Part shown: piece by piece, positions 38,219 to 50,048 of the stretch
Position numbering within the stretch: position 1 is the stretch's first letter
Layout: every line of letters begins with the position of its first letter
Assembly: GCA_017531845.1 (NCBI GenBank)
Contig: JAFXKI010000003.1
Coordinates: 62,001-126,000, forward strand
DNA length: 64,000 bases
Direction of reading: 5' to 3'
Source: Opitutales bacterium
GTDB taxonomy: Bacteria > Verrucomicrobiota > Verrucomicrobiia > Opitutales > UBA953
Position numbers and translations under genes: made by a program
Notes under the pieces: model-generated
What the model saw: the letters and a program-made list of their open reading frames with translations, nothing else
What the model was told of the DNA's origin: nothing
Databases searched by the model: none

Positions 38219-40684
38219 CTACGCCGAGAGCGTCAGCGGAGATTCCGTTTCGTCGTCGCCGGTGATGACTTTGCAAATGCCGATAACTTCTTCGCCCGCC
38301 TTGGAGTCGATATCCATGAGCTTGACGCCTTGTGCGGCGCGCCCCGTGCGGCGAATACCTTTGACCGGCATACGAATTGCCTGCCCGCCCTTCGTCAGGA
38401 GCATCACTTGGTCGGAATCGAGCACGCTGAGCGCGCCCGCGACGCCGGATTTATTCTTGATGCCGATGACGCCGACGCCGCCGCGATTCTGCTTGCGGAA
38501 GACTTCGCCTTCTTCGTCGTCGTACTGCGTGCGCTTGCCGATACCGTTTTTCCCGGCGATAAGAAGCGTGCACGCGGGATCGACGACTTCCATCGCGACC
38601 ACGGAATCGCCTTCGCGGAGCTTCATGCCCGTCACGCCGGCGGCGGAGCGCCCGAGGTTGCGCGCGTCGGTTTCGTCGAAGCGAATCGTCATCCCGTTTT
38701 CCGTAATGAGAATGACTTGGTCGTTCCCGTTGGTGAGTTTGACGGAGATGAGGTCGTCGCCTTCGCGCAGGTTGATCGCGATAATGCCGCGGCGGTTGCA
38801 ATTCTTGTATTCGGAAAGCGTCGTTTTCTTAACCACACCGTTTTTCGTGCAGAAGAAGACGTTTTTCGTATCGGTAAATTCCGGGATGCAAAGGAGCGTC
38901 GCGAGTTTTTCGCCGTCCTGCATTTCGATGACGTTCGCGATGGAGCGTCCTTTCGAGGTGCGGGAACCTTCGGGAATTTCGTAGGCTTTCTGAACGTAAA
39001 CGCGACCTTTGTTCGTAAAGAACATGATCGTGTCGTGCGTTTTCGCGGAGAAAAGATATTCGATGAAATCTTCGTTGTGCGTTTCCGAGCCGATGAGCCC
39101 CTTGCCGCCGCGTTTCTGCGTGCGGTAAAGATCAAGCGAGGTGCGCTTGATAAATCCTTCGTGCGAAACGGAAATCATGCAGCCTTCGTTCGGAATCACG
39201 TCTTCGGGGCGGAATTCGCCTTCGGCGGGACGGATTTCCGTTTTGCGCGGGGACGCGTATTTTTCGCCCATTTCGCGCAGCTCCGATTTTACGAGCCCCA
39301 GGAGTTTCTTTTCGTTGGAAAGAATTTCGCGGCATTCGTCAATGAAGCCCATAAGCTCGATGTATTCGGCTTCGATTTTGTCGATTTCCAAGCCGGTGAG
39401 CTGATACAGGCGCATGTCGAGAATCGCTTTGACCTGAATTTCGGACAAACCGTATTTCGCCATGAGGCGTTGCGCCGCTTCGTCGCGATCTTTCGACGAA
39501 CGAATGATTTTCACGAAATCATCGCAGAAACGATACGCAATTTTAAAGCCTTCGAGAATATGCGCGCGCGCTTCCGCTTTGCGCAGGCGGAACTTCGTGC
39601 GGCGCGTGATCACGTCGCGGCGGTGCTCGATGAAGCATTCGAGCATTTCGCGAATGTTCATCTGCTTCGGGCGCGTGTGGTCGAGCGCGAGCAAAATCGC
39701 ACCGAACGACGACTCGAGCGCCGTGTGTTTGTAAAGCTTGTTCATCACGACGCGTTCGGATTCGCCGCGCTTGAGCTCGATGACGATGCGCGTGTTCGCG
39801 TCGGATTCGTTACGCAAGTCGCGCACTTCCGTGAGCACTTTGTCCGTAACGAGTTCGGCAATGCGTTTGACAAGGGCTTCGCGGTTGACGTTGTAAGGAA
39901 TTTCCGTGATGACGATTTGTTCGAAGCCGTTTTTAACTTCTTCGATGTGCGCGGTCCCGCGGACTTTCACGATCCCGCGCCCGGTGCGCAGATATTGCTT
40001 AATGCCGTCGGTCCCGCAGATGTAGCCGCCGGTCGGGAAGTCCGGACCTTTAATGATTTCTTCGATTTCGTCGAAAGAAAGCATCGGATTATCGATGAGG
40101 CGGCAGCAAACTTCGACGAGCTCGCCGAGGTTGTGCGGCGGAATATTCGTCGCCATGCCGACGGCGATCCCGGTCGAACCGTTTAAGAGCAAGTTCGGGA
40201 GCGCGCTCGGGAGCACGCTCGGCTCCGTCGTCGATTCCTTGTAGTTCGGTTGAAAATCAACGGTGTCTTCGTCGATATCGCGTAACAAATCTTCGGAAAG
40301 TTCCTGCAGGCGGCACTCGGTGTAACGGTAAGCCGCCGCAGAGTCGCCTTCGATCGAGCCGAAGTTGCCCTGCCCGTCCACGAGCGGATAGCGCATGACC
40401 CAATCCTGCGTAAGGCGCACGAGCGTATCATAAACGGAGCTGTCGCCGTGCGGGTGGTAGTTTTTCAAAACTTCCCCGACGACGCCCGCGCATTTGTCGT
40501 AAGCCGTGTTGTGGCGCAGGCCTTCCCGCAACATCGCGTAAAGCACGCGGCGTTGCACGGGTTTCAAGCCGTCACGGGCATCCGGGAGCGCGCGGGAGAC
40601 AATAACCGACATCGAGTAATCGATGTAAGCGGTCTGCATGATGTCCGTAATATTAGTCGGAGAAAGACGTTCGGTTGTATCCAT
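38219..40684 (-). CDS. gyrA: DNA gyrase subunit A
   Basis: Breakage-reunion subunit of DNA gyrase. The 821-residue protein carries the catalytic tyrosine Y121 (AYRYTECRLQ), the KPVQRRVLYAM segment and, in the beta-pinwheel domain, the GyrA-box-like QKRGGKG that separates gyrase from topoisomerase IV. In the quinolone-determining region, HPHGDSSVYDTLVR keeps the serine (S82) and aspartate (D86) of susceptible enzymes. It lies 42 bases downstream of gyrB on the same strand, so they form an operon. Only one dispersed repeat copy falls in this 2.5 kb gene. Confidence 0.98.
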   Translation of the reverse strand: MDTTERLSPTNITDIMQTAYIDYSMSVIVSRALPDARDGLKPVQRRVLYAMLREGLRHNTAYDKCAGVVGEVLKNYHPHGDSSVYDTLVRLTQDWVMRYPLVDGQGNFGSIEGDSAAAYRYTECRLQELSEDLLRDIDEDTVDFQPNYKESTTEPSVLPSALPNLLLNGSTGIAVGMATNIPPHNLGELVEVCCRLIDNPMLSFDEIEEIIKGPDFPTGGYICGTDGIKQYLRTGRGIVKVRGTAHIEEVKNGFEQIVITEIPYNVNREALVKRIAELVTDKVLTEVRDLRNESDANTRIVIELKRGESERVVMNKLYKHTALESSFGAILLALDHTRPKQMNIREMLECFIEHRRDVITRRTKFRLRKAEARAHILEGFKIAYRFCDDFVKIIRSSKDRDEAAQRLMAKYGLSEIQVKAILDMRLYQLTGLEIDKIEAEYIELMGFIDECREILSNEKKLLGLVKSELREMGEKYASPRKTEIRPAEGEFRPEDVIPNEGCMISVSHEGFIKRTSLDLYRTQKRGGKGLIGSETHNEDFIEYLFSAKTHDTIMFFTNKGRVYVQKAYEIPEGSRTSKGRSIANVIEMQDGEKLATLLCIPEFTDTKNVFFCTKNGVVKKTTLSEYKNCNRRGIIAINLREGDDLISVKLTNGNDQVILITENGMTIRFDETDARNLGRSAAGVTGMKLREGDSVVAMEVVDPACTLLIAGKNGIGKRTQYDDEEGEVFRKQNRGGVGVIGIKNKSGVAGALSVLDSDQVMLLTKGGQAIRMPVKGIRRTGRAAQGVKLMDIDSKAGEEVIGICKVITGDDETESPLTLSA

Positions 40685-40726
40685 TTATTTTTTACAAATT
40701 TTAAAATTAAAACTTCGCGGGAACGC

Positions 40727-43306
<2,580 letters not shown>

Positions 43307-43423
43307 TCAAAAAATATAAGGCGAACATTCTGTCGTTCCCGACGAATTTCCGCAAACTTTATTTATAATAATCACGCGCACGCGTGAAACCGAAACGGTA
43401 GATTTTAAGATCTTTCCCGAGGC

Positions 43424-44635
43424 TTAGCGAAAAATTTTTCGCCGGATCCAAAACCACATTGCCAAGCCCAGGCAAACCGCCGCGCTCAGCCCCAAGCTCG
43501 GAACCAGCCCGGCGGCTTCGTTCACAGCACCCAAAAGCAAAGTGCCGAAGGGGAACGTTCCCGTAAACGCCATTGTGTAGAGGCTTATAACGCGTCCGCG
43601 AAAACGCTCGCACAGATTCATTTGAACTAATGTGTTCGAAGATGCGCCCACAAGCACACTGCCGAAACCGGCAGTAAAAAGCATCACGAAAAACAGCCAC
43701 AGCGGCGGCACCAACGAGATAACAATCAGCGACGTGCCGACAATTGCGTTCCCGATTATCAGAAAGCGCGGCAAAAGGCGTCTCCGCTTCAAGAAAGCGA
43801 TGAGCAATGCCGCAAGAATCGCCCCGACACCCGTCACCGTCAGCATGCGCCCGTAGAGCTCCGGCGTTCCCTCGTAAATTTTGTCCGCAAACATCGGAAG
43901 CAAAACCGTGTAGCTGAAACCGAAGGTGCTCAACAAGGCGATTCCGCAAATCACCGTTCTTAAAACGGGAACAGAAAACGTGTATCGAATCCCTTCCAAA
44001 AGCGAACACAGCGGTCCGCAATTGGCTCCGGCGGGAACGGGCTTTGCATCAAACCTCATCGCCGCAAGTAAAAATATCGTCGGAATCATCAACACCGTAT
44101 CCAAAGCGAAGCAACACGCCGCGCCCCAGAGCGCATAAACCTCGCCGGCGATTGCCGGAGCGACGATGCGGGTAAAGTTGAACAAGGTAGAGTTCAGCCC
44201 TATTGCTTGCGGCAGATCCCGTTTGTCATCAATAAATTTCGCGATGAGCGATTGCCTCGTCGGAATCTCCACCGCGCCGACCAGACCGCGCACGAAGCAT
44301 AGCGTCATCAAAATCCAAACCGCGTTCCCGTCAAAGAGCTGAAAAAACATCAGTCCGGCGGCGGATGCCAATGCGCCGAACTGCACGGCAAGCAGCATTG
44401 TGCGCCGATTTACGCGGTCAATCATCACCCCGGCAACCGGCGTAACGAAGAAATGTGAAACCTGGCTTAAAAACATTGCTAAGCCGGACATCACCGTCGA
44501 ATTTGTCAGAGCATAAACAAGCCAGCCGATTGCCGTCTGCGTTATCCAGCTTCCCGTCAGCGAAATGGCGTGCCCCGAATAAAACAATCTGTAATTTCGG
44601 GAACGGAACGGTGCCAATGCGTCGGGAATTTTCAT
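43424..44635 (-). CDS. Major facilitator superfamily transporter (EntS-like exporter)
   Basis: A 403-residue MFS protein with twelve predicted helices. RSRNYRLFYSGHAISLTGSWITQTAIGWLVYALTNS is the typical first helix of the MFS_3/enterobactin-exporter-like group, and GVMIDRVNRRTML is the loop 2-3 signature. The second half has PMFADKIYEGTPELYGRMLTVTGVGAILAAL. Relatives export siderophores or drugs, but no siderophore genes are near, so the substrate is unknown. A palindromic GGGAACGTTCCC lies at 43551-43562. It is downstream of the carboxylase gene across a terminator and upstream of gyrB. Confidence 0.86.
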   Translation of the reverse strand: MKIPDALAPFRSRNYRLFYSGHAISLTGSWITQTAIGWLVYALTNSTVMSGLAMFLSQVSHFFVTPVAGVMIDRVNRRTMLLAVQFGALASAAGLMFFQLFDGNAVWILMTLCFVRGLVGAVEIPTRQSLIAKFIDDKRDLPQAIGLNSTLFNFTRIVAPAIAGEVYALWGAACCFALDTVLMIPTIFLLAAMRFDAKPVPAGANCGPLCSLLEGIRYTFSVPVLRTVICGIALLSTFGFSYTVLLPMFADKIYEGTPELYGRMLTVTGVGAILAALLIAFLKRRRLLPRFLIIGNAIVGTSLIVISLVPPLWLFFVMLFTAGFGSVLVGASSNTLVQMNLCERFRGRVISLYTMAFTGTFPFGTLLLGAVNEAAGLVPSLGLSAAVCLGLAMWFWIRRKIFR

Positions 44636-44948
44636 TGTCGCGCGCCGTTTTACGCCCGTTCTTGCGGGAACGCAAATATTTTATCGGAAACATTTTTCAA
44701 AGAAAAAAAAAACTCGCCGCAGGGAGGTATTAAGCCGACGTCGAATTCCCGTCCGCGTCGGAGACAGAAGTAAACGCAAAGAACGCAAGCCCGCCGGAAG
44801 CTTCACGCGAAAACGTAAGATTTTTACACCTTTTGCCGATCTGCACCCAGCGTTACGAACACGAAAAAAGAATAAACATAAAAAAGCATTCCCGCGATAT
44901 CGGCTTTTGCCTCGCGGGAACGCTTTTTTGAAGAAGAAAACGTCGAAA
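44636..44948. other. Intergenic region between MFS and oxaloacetate decarboxylase-type genes
   Basis: 313 bases. It contains the carboxylase terminator (44881-44930) and, upstream of the MFS gene, an A-rich stretch with a hairpin CCGACG/CGTCGG (44735-44761) and one repeat copy at about 44666. I see no gene or RNA in it. Confidence 0.5.
44881..44930 (-). terminator. Terminator of the oxaloacetate decarboxylase-type gene, built from repeat copies
   Basis: On the minus strand AAAAAAGCGTTCCCGCGA pairs with TCGCGGGAATGCTTTTT; one arm is a perfect repeat copy and the other has one substitution (GCATTCCCGC). It starts 19 bases after the stop codon. Confidence 0.88.
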
Positions 44949-46442
44949 TTAAGCGATTTCTTCGACTGTAACGGTGTGAGCCGTGCCGTTGACCGTCATC
45001 GAAAGATTCGTAACGTTTCCGGCAAGGCTTGCACGCGCGGAAATCGACGGGATCGCCGCAGGCGCAGTAACGGGTGCCGGAGCCGGAGCAGCGGGTTTCG
45101 GCTCTTCCTTCGGCGGGAAGTAGAGTTCCTTGACCTGTTGCGGGAACATCGCGTAGATGACGCAGTGTTCGTCGTCCGTCGGAAGATTGTTTTCCTTGAG
45201 TTCCTTGCGGAGATCGTCCATGCGCGGCTTGAGCAAGTCTGCCGGACGGCAGGAAATCGGATCTTTTTTCGTGCGTTCCGCAGCGAGCTTCTGAATTTCG
45301 GGATCGACCGGAGCCGGCGTTTGCCCGAAATAGCCGAGAGCAATGTCCATCGCGCCCGGAATAAACTGTTTCCAACGACCGAACTTGACGTTCATCGCCG
45401 CCTGCGTGCCAACGATCTGCGAAGTCGGCGTAACGAGCGGAATCCAGCCGAGCTTTTCGCGGATGTAAGGAATTTCCGCGCAGACTTCTTCGAACTTGTC
45501 TTCCATTTTGAGCTCTTTGAGCTGATTGCGGAAGTTCGAAAGCATCCCGCCCGGGACTTCGTAGCGGAGCGCGTCAATGTTGACGACTTCGTTCTTGTGG
45601 CTCGCAAACTTGGAAAGCTCTTCGTAGATGCCCTTTTCGTATTCGGAAATTTCTTCGATGAGCTTTGCGTCGTAGCTCGGGCAACGCGGATGACCTTTAA
45701 GAAGAGCCATCATGCGAGTGTGGTCCGGATGCGCCGTGCCGTCGGAGAACGGGCGAATTGCGACGTCCACCGCGTCCACGCCCGCGTCGATTGCCGCGAG
45801 GTAGGACGAAGCACCGAGCCCCGTCGTTTCGTGCGTATGGAACCAAACGGGCACCTTCACGTTGTCCTTCAGCCCCTTAATAATATCGTAAGCCGCGCGC
45901 GGCGAAACGAGCCCCGCCATGTCTTTGAGGCAGATGCTGTTCACGCCCATTTCCGCGAGCGTGCAACCGAGCTTGATGAAGCCTTCGACGGTGTGCACCG
46001 GGCTGTTCGTGTAGCAAATCGTGCCTTGAGCTTCGCCGCCGGCTTTTTTCGTTGCTTCGATTGCCGTCTTCATGTTGCGCGGGTCATTGAGCGCGTCGAA
46101 AATACGAATCGTGTTCATGCCGTGCTTAACCGCCTGCGTCGCGAACGCGGTAACGACATCGTCCGGCGACTGATTGTAGGCGACGATGTTTTGCCCGCGC
46201 ATGAGCATCATGTGCGGGGTTTTCGTTTTGGCGCGGATTGCGTCGAGGCGCTTAAACGGAAATTCTTTGAGGAAGCGCAATCCGGCGTCGATGGAAGCGC
46301 CGCCCCAAGTTTCGAGGCGCCCGTAGCCGACGGCATCGAGCTTGTCCAAAATGGGAAGCATCTGCGCCGTGCTCATGCGCGTTGCCGCGAGCGACTGGTG
46401 AGCGTCGCGGAGAAGTGTACTGTTGAATACTACCGGTTTCAT
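44949..46442 (-). CDS. oadA: Oxaloacetate decarboxylase alpha / pyruvate carboxylase B-type subunit lacking the biotinyl domain
   Basis: A 497-residue carboxyltransferase. It has the metal-binding DREF-type segment LLRDAHQSLAATRM, LDAVGYGRLETWGGASIDAGLRFL, MLMRGQNIVAY and the histidine pair in WFHTHETTGLG. These transfer a carboxyl group between biotin and pyruvate/oxaloacetate. The PYC/OADA conserved domain ends near 420 and is followed by a proline-alanine linker. The C-terminus stops at MTVNGTAHTVTVEEIA, which resembles the first strands of a biotinyl domain, but the AMKM lysine motif is missing and a terminator follows within 19 bases. The biotin carrier must be encoded elsewhere, or the gene is truncated. 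No membrane beta or gamma subunit is nearby. No repeat copies occur in it. Confidence 0.88.
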   Translation of the reverse strand: MKPVVFNSTLLRDAHQSLAATRMSTAQMLPILDKLDAVGYGRLETWGGASIDAGLRFLKEFPFKRLDAIRAKTKTPHMMLMRGQNIVAYNQSPDDVVTAFATQAVKHGMNTIRIFDALNDPRNMKTAIEATKKAGGEAQGTICYTNSPVHTVEGFIKLGCTLAEMGVNSICLKDMAGLVSPRAAYDIIKGLKDNVKVPVWFHTHETTGLGASSYLAAIDAGVDAVDVAIRPFSDGTAHPDHTRMMALLKGHPRCPSYDAKLIEEISEYEKGIYEELSKFASHKNEVVNIDALRYEVPGGMLSNFRNQLKELKMEDKFEEVCAEIPYIREKLGWIPLVTPTSQIVGTQAAMNVKFGRWKQFIPGAMDIALGYFGQTPAPVDPEIQKLAAERTKKDPISCRPADLLKPRMDDLRKELKENNLPTDDEHCVIYAMFPQQVKELYFPPKEEPKPAAPAPAPVTAPAAIPSISARASLAGNVTNLSMTVNGTAHTVTVEEIA

Positions 46443-46587
46443 AAATTGTTCGGGTAAAAGTTTCAAAAATGTCTTGTACGATTCTTGCCGTTCCCGCCAC
46501 TTTTGTCGAGCTTTAACGCCGACGAATCACGGTATACTTTGCAAGAAAAATGCAGAAAAAGTCGCAGTTATTGTTTGGCAACAATGT

Positions 46588-46632
46588 AAAAAGCGTTCCC
46601 GCGAAAACAATTTTTCACGGGAACGCTTTTTT
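46588..46632 (-). terminator. Terminator of the RodZ-like gene, built from two inverted repeat copies
   Basis: On the minus strand AAAAAAGCGTTCCCGTGAAA pairs with TTTCGCGGGAACGCTTTTT. Both arms carry the octamer (46594-46601 and 46618-46625), and T runs lie on both sides. It starts 14 bases after the gene's stop. Confidence 0.9.
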
Positions 46633-46645
46633 CGAAAACGAAGGA

Positions 46646-47491
46646 CTAACGATTAACGGAATAGGGATCGGCGGTCCACCAGTTCCCTTCGTTGGAAAAC
46701 GCTGCGCTTTTCTCGTCGGCATCGGTAAACTTCACGGGAACGTTGGCATCGGTTGCCGCCTTGAGTGCGTCGCGCGAGGGGAAGCGGATTTCAAGATTCC
46801 GGTTTCCGGTGTCCCGAATTTCCAAGACGCCGCGAGCTTTCAAGATCATCGGGCGGTTTTCGGAAATTTGAACATTATTCAAAACCGCCGCACGTTGCGA
46901 CCTCGCCGCACCGAAACGGTCCGTAATTGTAACGAGCTGCGGAACTTTCGAGATAAGCTGAAATTCGTAGGTTTGCGTGTCCGGAGTAGAAACGGAGGAC
47001 GTGCTTACCGTTTCGACAGGATCGTCATCCCCGCCAAGCATGCTGATACCGACGGCGACACTGACGAGCACCAACAAAACGGCGACAATCGCCACGACGA
47101 GGCGGCTTCCGCCGGCACTCATCCATTTCCCGAAGGAGAATGCTTCTTTGTTAGAGGAAAAAACGCTTCCGCCGTCGACACCGGAGGCGGTCCCGGTAGC
47201 GGTATTTTCCCCGCCGAGATGGGAGCGATGTCCGCTGCGGGAACTTGCGCTGTGAAAGCTCAGGCTTGTGCGAAATTCCGCCACGAGGCGATCGGCATCG
47301 AGCTTCAGGTATTTCGCGTAGATGCGCAAGAAGCCCACTTTGTAAACGTCGGCAAGCTTTATGCGTTCCGGAGCGTTTTCCTCAAGCGCGGCGAGAAAAT
47401 CACTACGAATCTTCGTCGCTTCCGCCGCGCTACGAATATCGATTCCAAAATTTTTGCGTGCCTCCGTGAGGCGTTCTCCGATGGTTGCCAT
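46646..47491 (-). CDS. RodZ-like helix-turn-helix membrane protein
   Basis: A 281-residue protein with the RodZ layout. An N-terminal HTH_25 domain (about 3-72) reads TIGERLTEARKNFGIDIRSAAEATKIRSDFLAALEE and KVGFLRIYAKYLKLD. A serine/glycine-rich linker follows, then one membrane helix (about 128-150, SRLVVAIVAVLLVLVSVAVGISML) and a periplasmic beta-rich domain of the DUF4115 type. RodZ links the MreB cytoskeleton to the cell-wall elongation machinery. It may alternatively be a transcription regulator of the same fold. It lies between the carboxylase and hprK genes on the minus strand, with a repeat-made terminator after it. Confidence 0.84.
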   Translation of the reverse strand: MATIGERLTEARKNFGIDIRSAAEATKIRSDFLAALEENAPERIKLADVYKVGFLRIYAKYLKLDADRLVAEFRTSLSFHSASSRSGHRSHLGGENTATGTASGVDGGSVFSSNKEAFSFGKWMSAGGSRLVVAIVAVLLVLVSVAVGISMLGGDDDPVETVSTSSVSTPDTQTYEFQLISKVPQLVTITDRFGAARSQRAAVLNNVQISENRPMILKARGVLEIRDTGNRNLEIRFPSRDALKAATDANVPVKFTDADEKSAAFSNEGNWWTADPYSVNR

Positions 47492-47558
47492 AGATGAATA
47501 ACGAAAGACTTATTAAATTCCTGCCGACTTCGACTGACAATGTTTTTTTAGTCTTTTG

Positions 47559-48611
47559 CTATGCACCCGACGTTCCCGGGCTTCCCATGGCGGAAAGTAA
47601 TCGCTCGTTCAGTTCCTGAGCGGGGTCGTGTCCCATTTCGCGTAGTGTATGAACCATTACGGCGACTTCGACCAAGCGTGCCATATCACGTCCCGAACGT
47701 ACCGCCAGCTGAATTTTCGGAATCCGCTTTCCCAAAACTTCAAACGCCTGCGTCTCCATGCCGGTACGTTCCTCTTCCATGCCGTCTTTCCAATGAACCA
47801 GGGAAACAACCAAATCGATGCGCTTGGAACGGCGAACGGAACGCACACCGAACATGCTGGCGACATTGATAATTCCGATTCCCCGGCACTCCATAAAACC
47901 GTAGTTAAGCTCTTTTGATGAACCGATGAGTGTGTTATCGCCGACGAGCCGCACCGTTACGTAATCGTCTGCGACCAGCAGGTATCCGCGCTCAATCAGT
48001 GCCAACGCGCACTCACTTTTCCCGACGCCGCTTTCTCCGCGAATCAAAACGCCCTTCCCGCGCACTTCCATCAGCGTGCCGTGAATATTCGTAACGGGCG
48101 CAAATTCCTGATCGAGCAACATTGTTGCCTCTGCCGTAAAATCCTTTGATTTGAGACGGGAACGCAAGACGGGAACGCCAAACGAGTTTGCGAGATCAAT
48201 CATCGAAGGCGTCGGGCGCAGTCCGCGCGAAACAATGATTCCGGGAATACCCTTGGCAAAAATTTCTTCGAGCAAAACCATCTGCGTTTCCGGGCGCAAA
48301 TCGCTCAAATAGGAAATTTCACCCGCGCCGAAAAGCTGAAGCCGGCGATTCCCGAAATGTTTGAAATAGCCGGTCAGAGCCAACGCGGGGCGGTTTAAAG
48401 ACTTCTCCCCGATAACGTTGTCCAACCCTTTTTCGCCGGCAACGAGTTCGATGTCGAGCCGGTCTTTCGCGCTGCGGTAAAAATCGCGCACGGTAACCAG
48501 ATGTTGGCGATGAACGGTTTCCACGCGTTCGGCTTTCACATCGTCAAATCCGAGAGAATCGGAAGAGAGCGATTCCATGGGGTCATTGCTCGCAAATAAG
48601 CTTTCGGACAT
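47559..48611 (-). CDS. hprK: HPr kinase/phosphorylase
   Basis: Bifunctional enzyme phosphorylating or dephosphorylating HPr serine-46, a carbon-catabolite control step. The 350-residue protein has the P-loop RGESGVGKSECAL (191-203), the catalytic histidine region TNIHGTLMEVRG (about 175-187), the DDYVTV acidic segment and the HPrK signature ECRGIGIINVASMFGVRSVRR. It lies next to galK and the beta-galactosidase genes, a fitting neighbourhood for sugar sensing. HPr and enzyme I of the phosphotransferase system are not in the window. It is divergent from galK. Confidence 0.95.
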   Translation of the reverse strand: MSESLFASNDPMESLSSDSLGFDDVKAERVETVHRQHLVTVRDFYRSAKDRLDIELVAGEKGLDNVIGEKSLNRPALALTGYFKHFGNRRLQLFGAGEISYLSDLRPETQMVLLEEIFAKGIPGIIVSRGLRPTPSMIDLANSFGVPVLRSRLKSKDFTAEATMLLDQEFAPVTNIHGTLMEVRGKGVLIRGESGVGKSECALALIERGYLLVADDYVTVRLVGDNTLIGSSKELNYGFMECRGIGIINVASMFGVRSVRRSKRIDLVVSLVHWKDGMEEERTGMETQAFEVLGKRIPKIQLAVRSGRDMARLVEVAVMVHTLREMGHDPAQELNERLLSAMGSPGTSGA

Positions 48612-48795
48612 AGCACTGACAAAGTTAACTTCTCCGAGCCCGGAATGGCAACGTGTTTTTGATTGAAAAAAGCGAACGGGAACGCCCGAAAAACGCCCCT
48701 TCCGTTAAATTTCTGTTTGGCGGAAGCGGCGAAAAAGCTTAGAATTTCGGTACTTTTCAACGTAAACGTCTTAACTACCAAAATCCCCCTCAGCT

Positions 48796-49947
48796 ATGAG
48801 CATTCAGGAATTCTTCCAATCTCAATTCAACGCAGCCCCCGAAGCCGTTGCACAAGCACCGGGACGCCTCGAATTTATCGGCAACCACGTCGATTACAAC
48901 AAGGGGCTCGTCATGGGTGTTGCCATCGACAAGCATATTTCCGTCGCCGTTTCGCTTCGCGATGACGACGAAATTCACATGGCGAGCGCGGGCTTGAACG
49001 CAACGGGAACGGTCAAGCTCAACGAAGTTTGCCTGCAAAAAGGTCCGCAAGCCTTCATGAATTACCCGCTCGGCGTTTTTGAAATGCTCCGCAAAGCGGG
49101 AATGAAAGCTGACCGCGGCTTCAATCTTGCAGACGCGTCAACCGTGCCGACGGGTGCCGGCGTCAGCTCCTCTGCCGCGATTGAACTCGCGACCGCCTAC
49201 GCGCTTTGCAAAATCTACAATTTCCCGATGTCGAAAATCGATATCGTGCGCACGGGACAAAAAGCGGAAAACATCTTCGTCGGCATGCCTTGCGGCATTC
49301 TCGACCAAGGCGTTTCCGGATTCGGCGAAAAAGACGCGATTGTGCGCATTGACTGCAAAACGGAAGAATTTTCCACTCGCCCGATTCCGGCGGGAACGGT
49401 CTTCTGGGTTTTCAATTCGATGGTCAAACACGCCCTCGTTGCCGGAGACTACGCCAAGCGCCACGCATCCTGCATGAACGCGGCCGCCGAAATCGGCAAA
49501 TATAACGGGAAAATTCAATGCCTCGCTGACGCTACGCCGAGTGCCGTGGAAGCCTGCCGCAGTAAGCTTTCCGAGGAAGATTACAAACGCGCCATGCACG
49601 TCGTTGCCGAGAATGCCCGCGTTGTTGAAATGGAACACGCCCTCGCCGCCGGCGACCTCAACGCTGTCGGTGATTTGCTGAAAGCCTCGCATGCGAGCTC
49701 GCGAGATCTGTTTGAAAATTCATGCCCGGAAATTGATTTTCTTGTAGCCGAACTCAGTGCGCAGCCGAACGTCTACGGAGCACGCTTGAGCGGCGGCGGC
49801 TTTGGCGGAATTTCGATTGCGCTCACGAACGGAGATTTCACGGAAGCGCAAGCTGAAAAAGTTGCAGACGCTTTTGAAGCCAAATTCGGCAAGCGTCCGA
49901 AATACTTCAAAACGACTATCGGCACCGGAGCCGGACTCATCGGATAG
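48796..49947 (+). CDS. galK: Galactokinase-type GHMP kinase
   Basis: Phosphorylates galactose at C1 (Leloir pathway), presumably that released by the split beta-galactosidase downstream. The 383-residue protein has the substrate motif GRLEFIGNHVDYNKG (23-37), the ATP loop STVPTGAGVSSSAAIEL and the C-terminal GARLSGGGFGGISIAL. In standard galactokinases the first motif reads GEHTDY; here the glutamate that contacts the sugar C6 hydroxyl is an asparagine (N30), so a different sugar (for example GalNAc) is possible. galT and galE are absent from the window. A repeat-made terminator follows the gene. Confidence 0.85.
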   Translation: MSIQEFFQSQFNAAPEAVAQAPGRLEFIGNHVDYNKGLVMGVAIDKHISVAVSLRDDDEIHMASAGLNATGTVKLNEVCLQKGPQAFMNYPLGVFEMLRKAGMKADRGFNLADASTVPTGAGVSSSAAIELATAYALCKIYNFPMSKIDIVRTGQKAENIFVGMPCGILDQGVSGFGEKDAIVRIDCKTEEFSTRPIPAGTVFWVFNSMVKHALVAGDYAKRHASCMNAAAEIGKYNGKIQCLADATPSAVEACRSKLSEEDYKRAMHVVAENARVVEMEHALAAGDLNAVGDLLKASHASSRDLFENSCPEIDFLVAELSAQPNVYGARLSGGGFGGISIALTNGDFTEAQAEKVADAFEAKFGKRPKYFKTTIGTGAGLIG

Positions 49948-49973
49948 GCGCGTTCCCGCCGTTTTTACACAAC

Positions 49974-50016
49974 AAAAAAAAGCGTTCCCGTTTTCACGCG
50001 GGAACGCTTTTTTTAT
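49974..50016 (+). terminator. Terminator of galK, built from two inverted repeat copies
   Basis: AAAAAAAAGCGTTCCCG (ending 49990) and CGGGAACGCTTTTTTT (49999-50014) form a perfect stem around an 8-base loop. Both arms are the octamer. T and A runs make it usable on both strands. Confidence 0.93.
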
Positions 50017-50048
50017 CGCGTCAAGGTGAGGTTCTACGCACCTAAACT

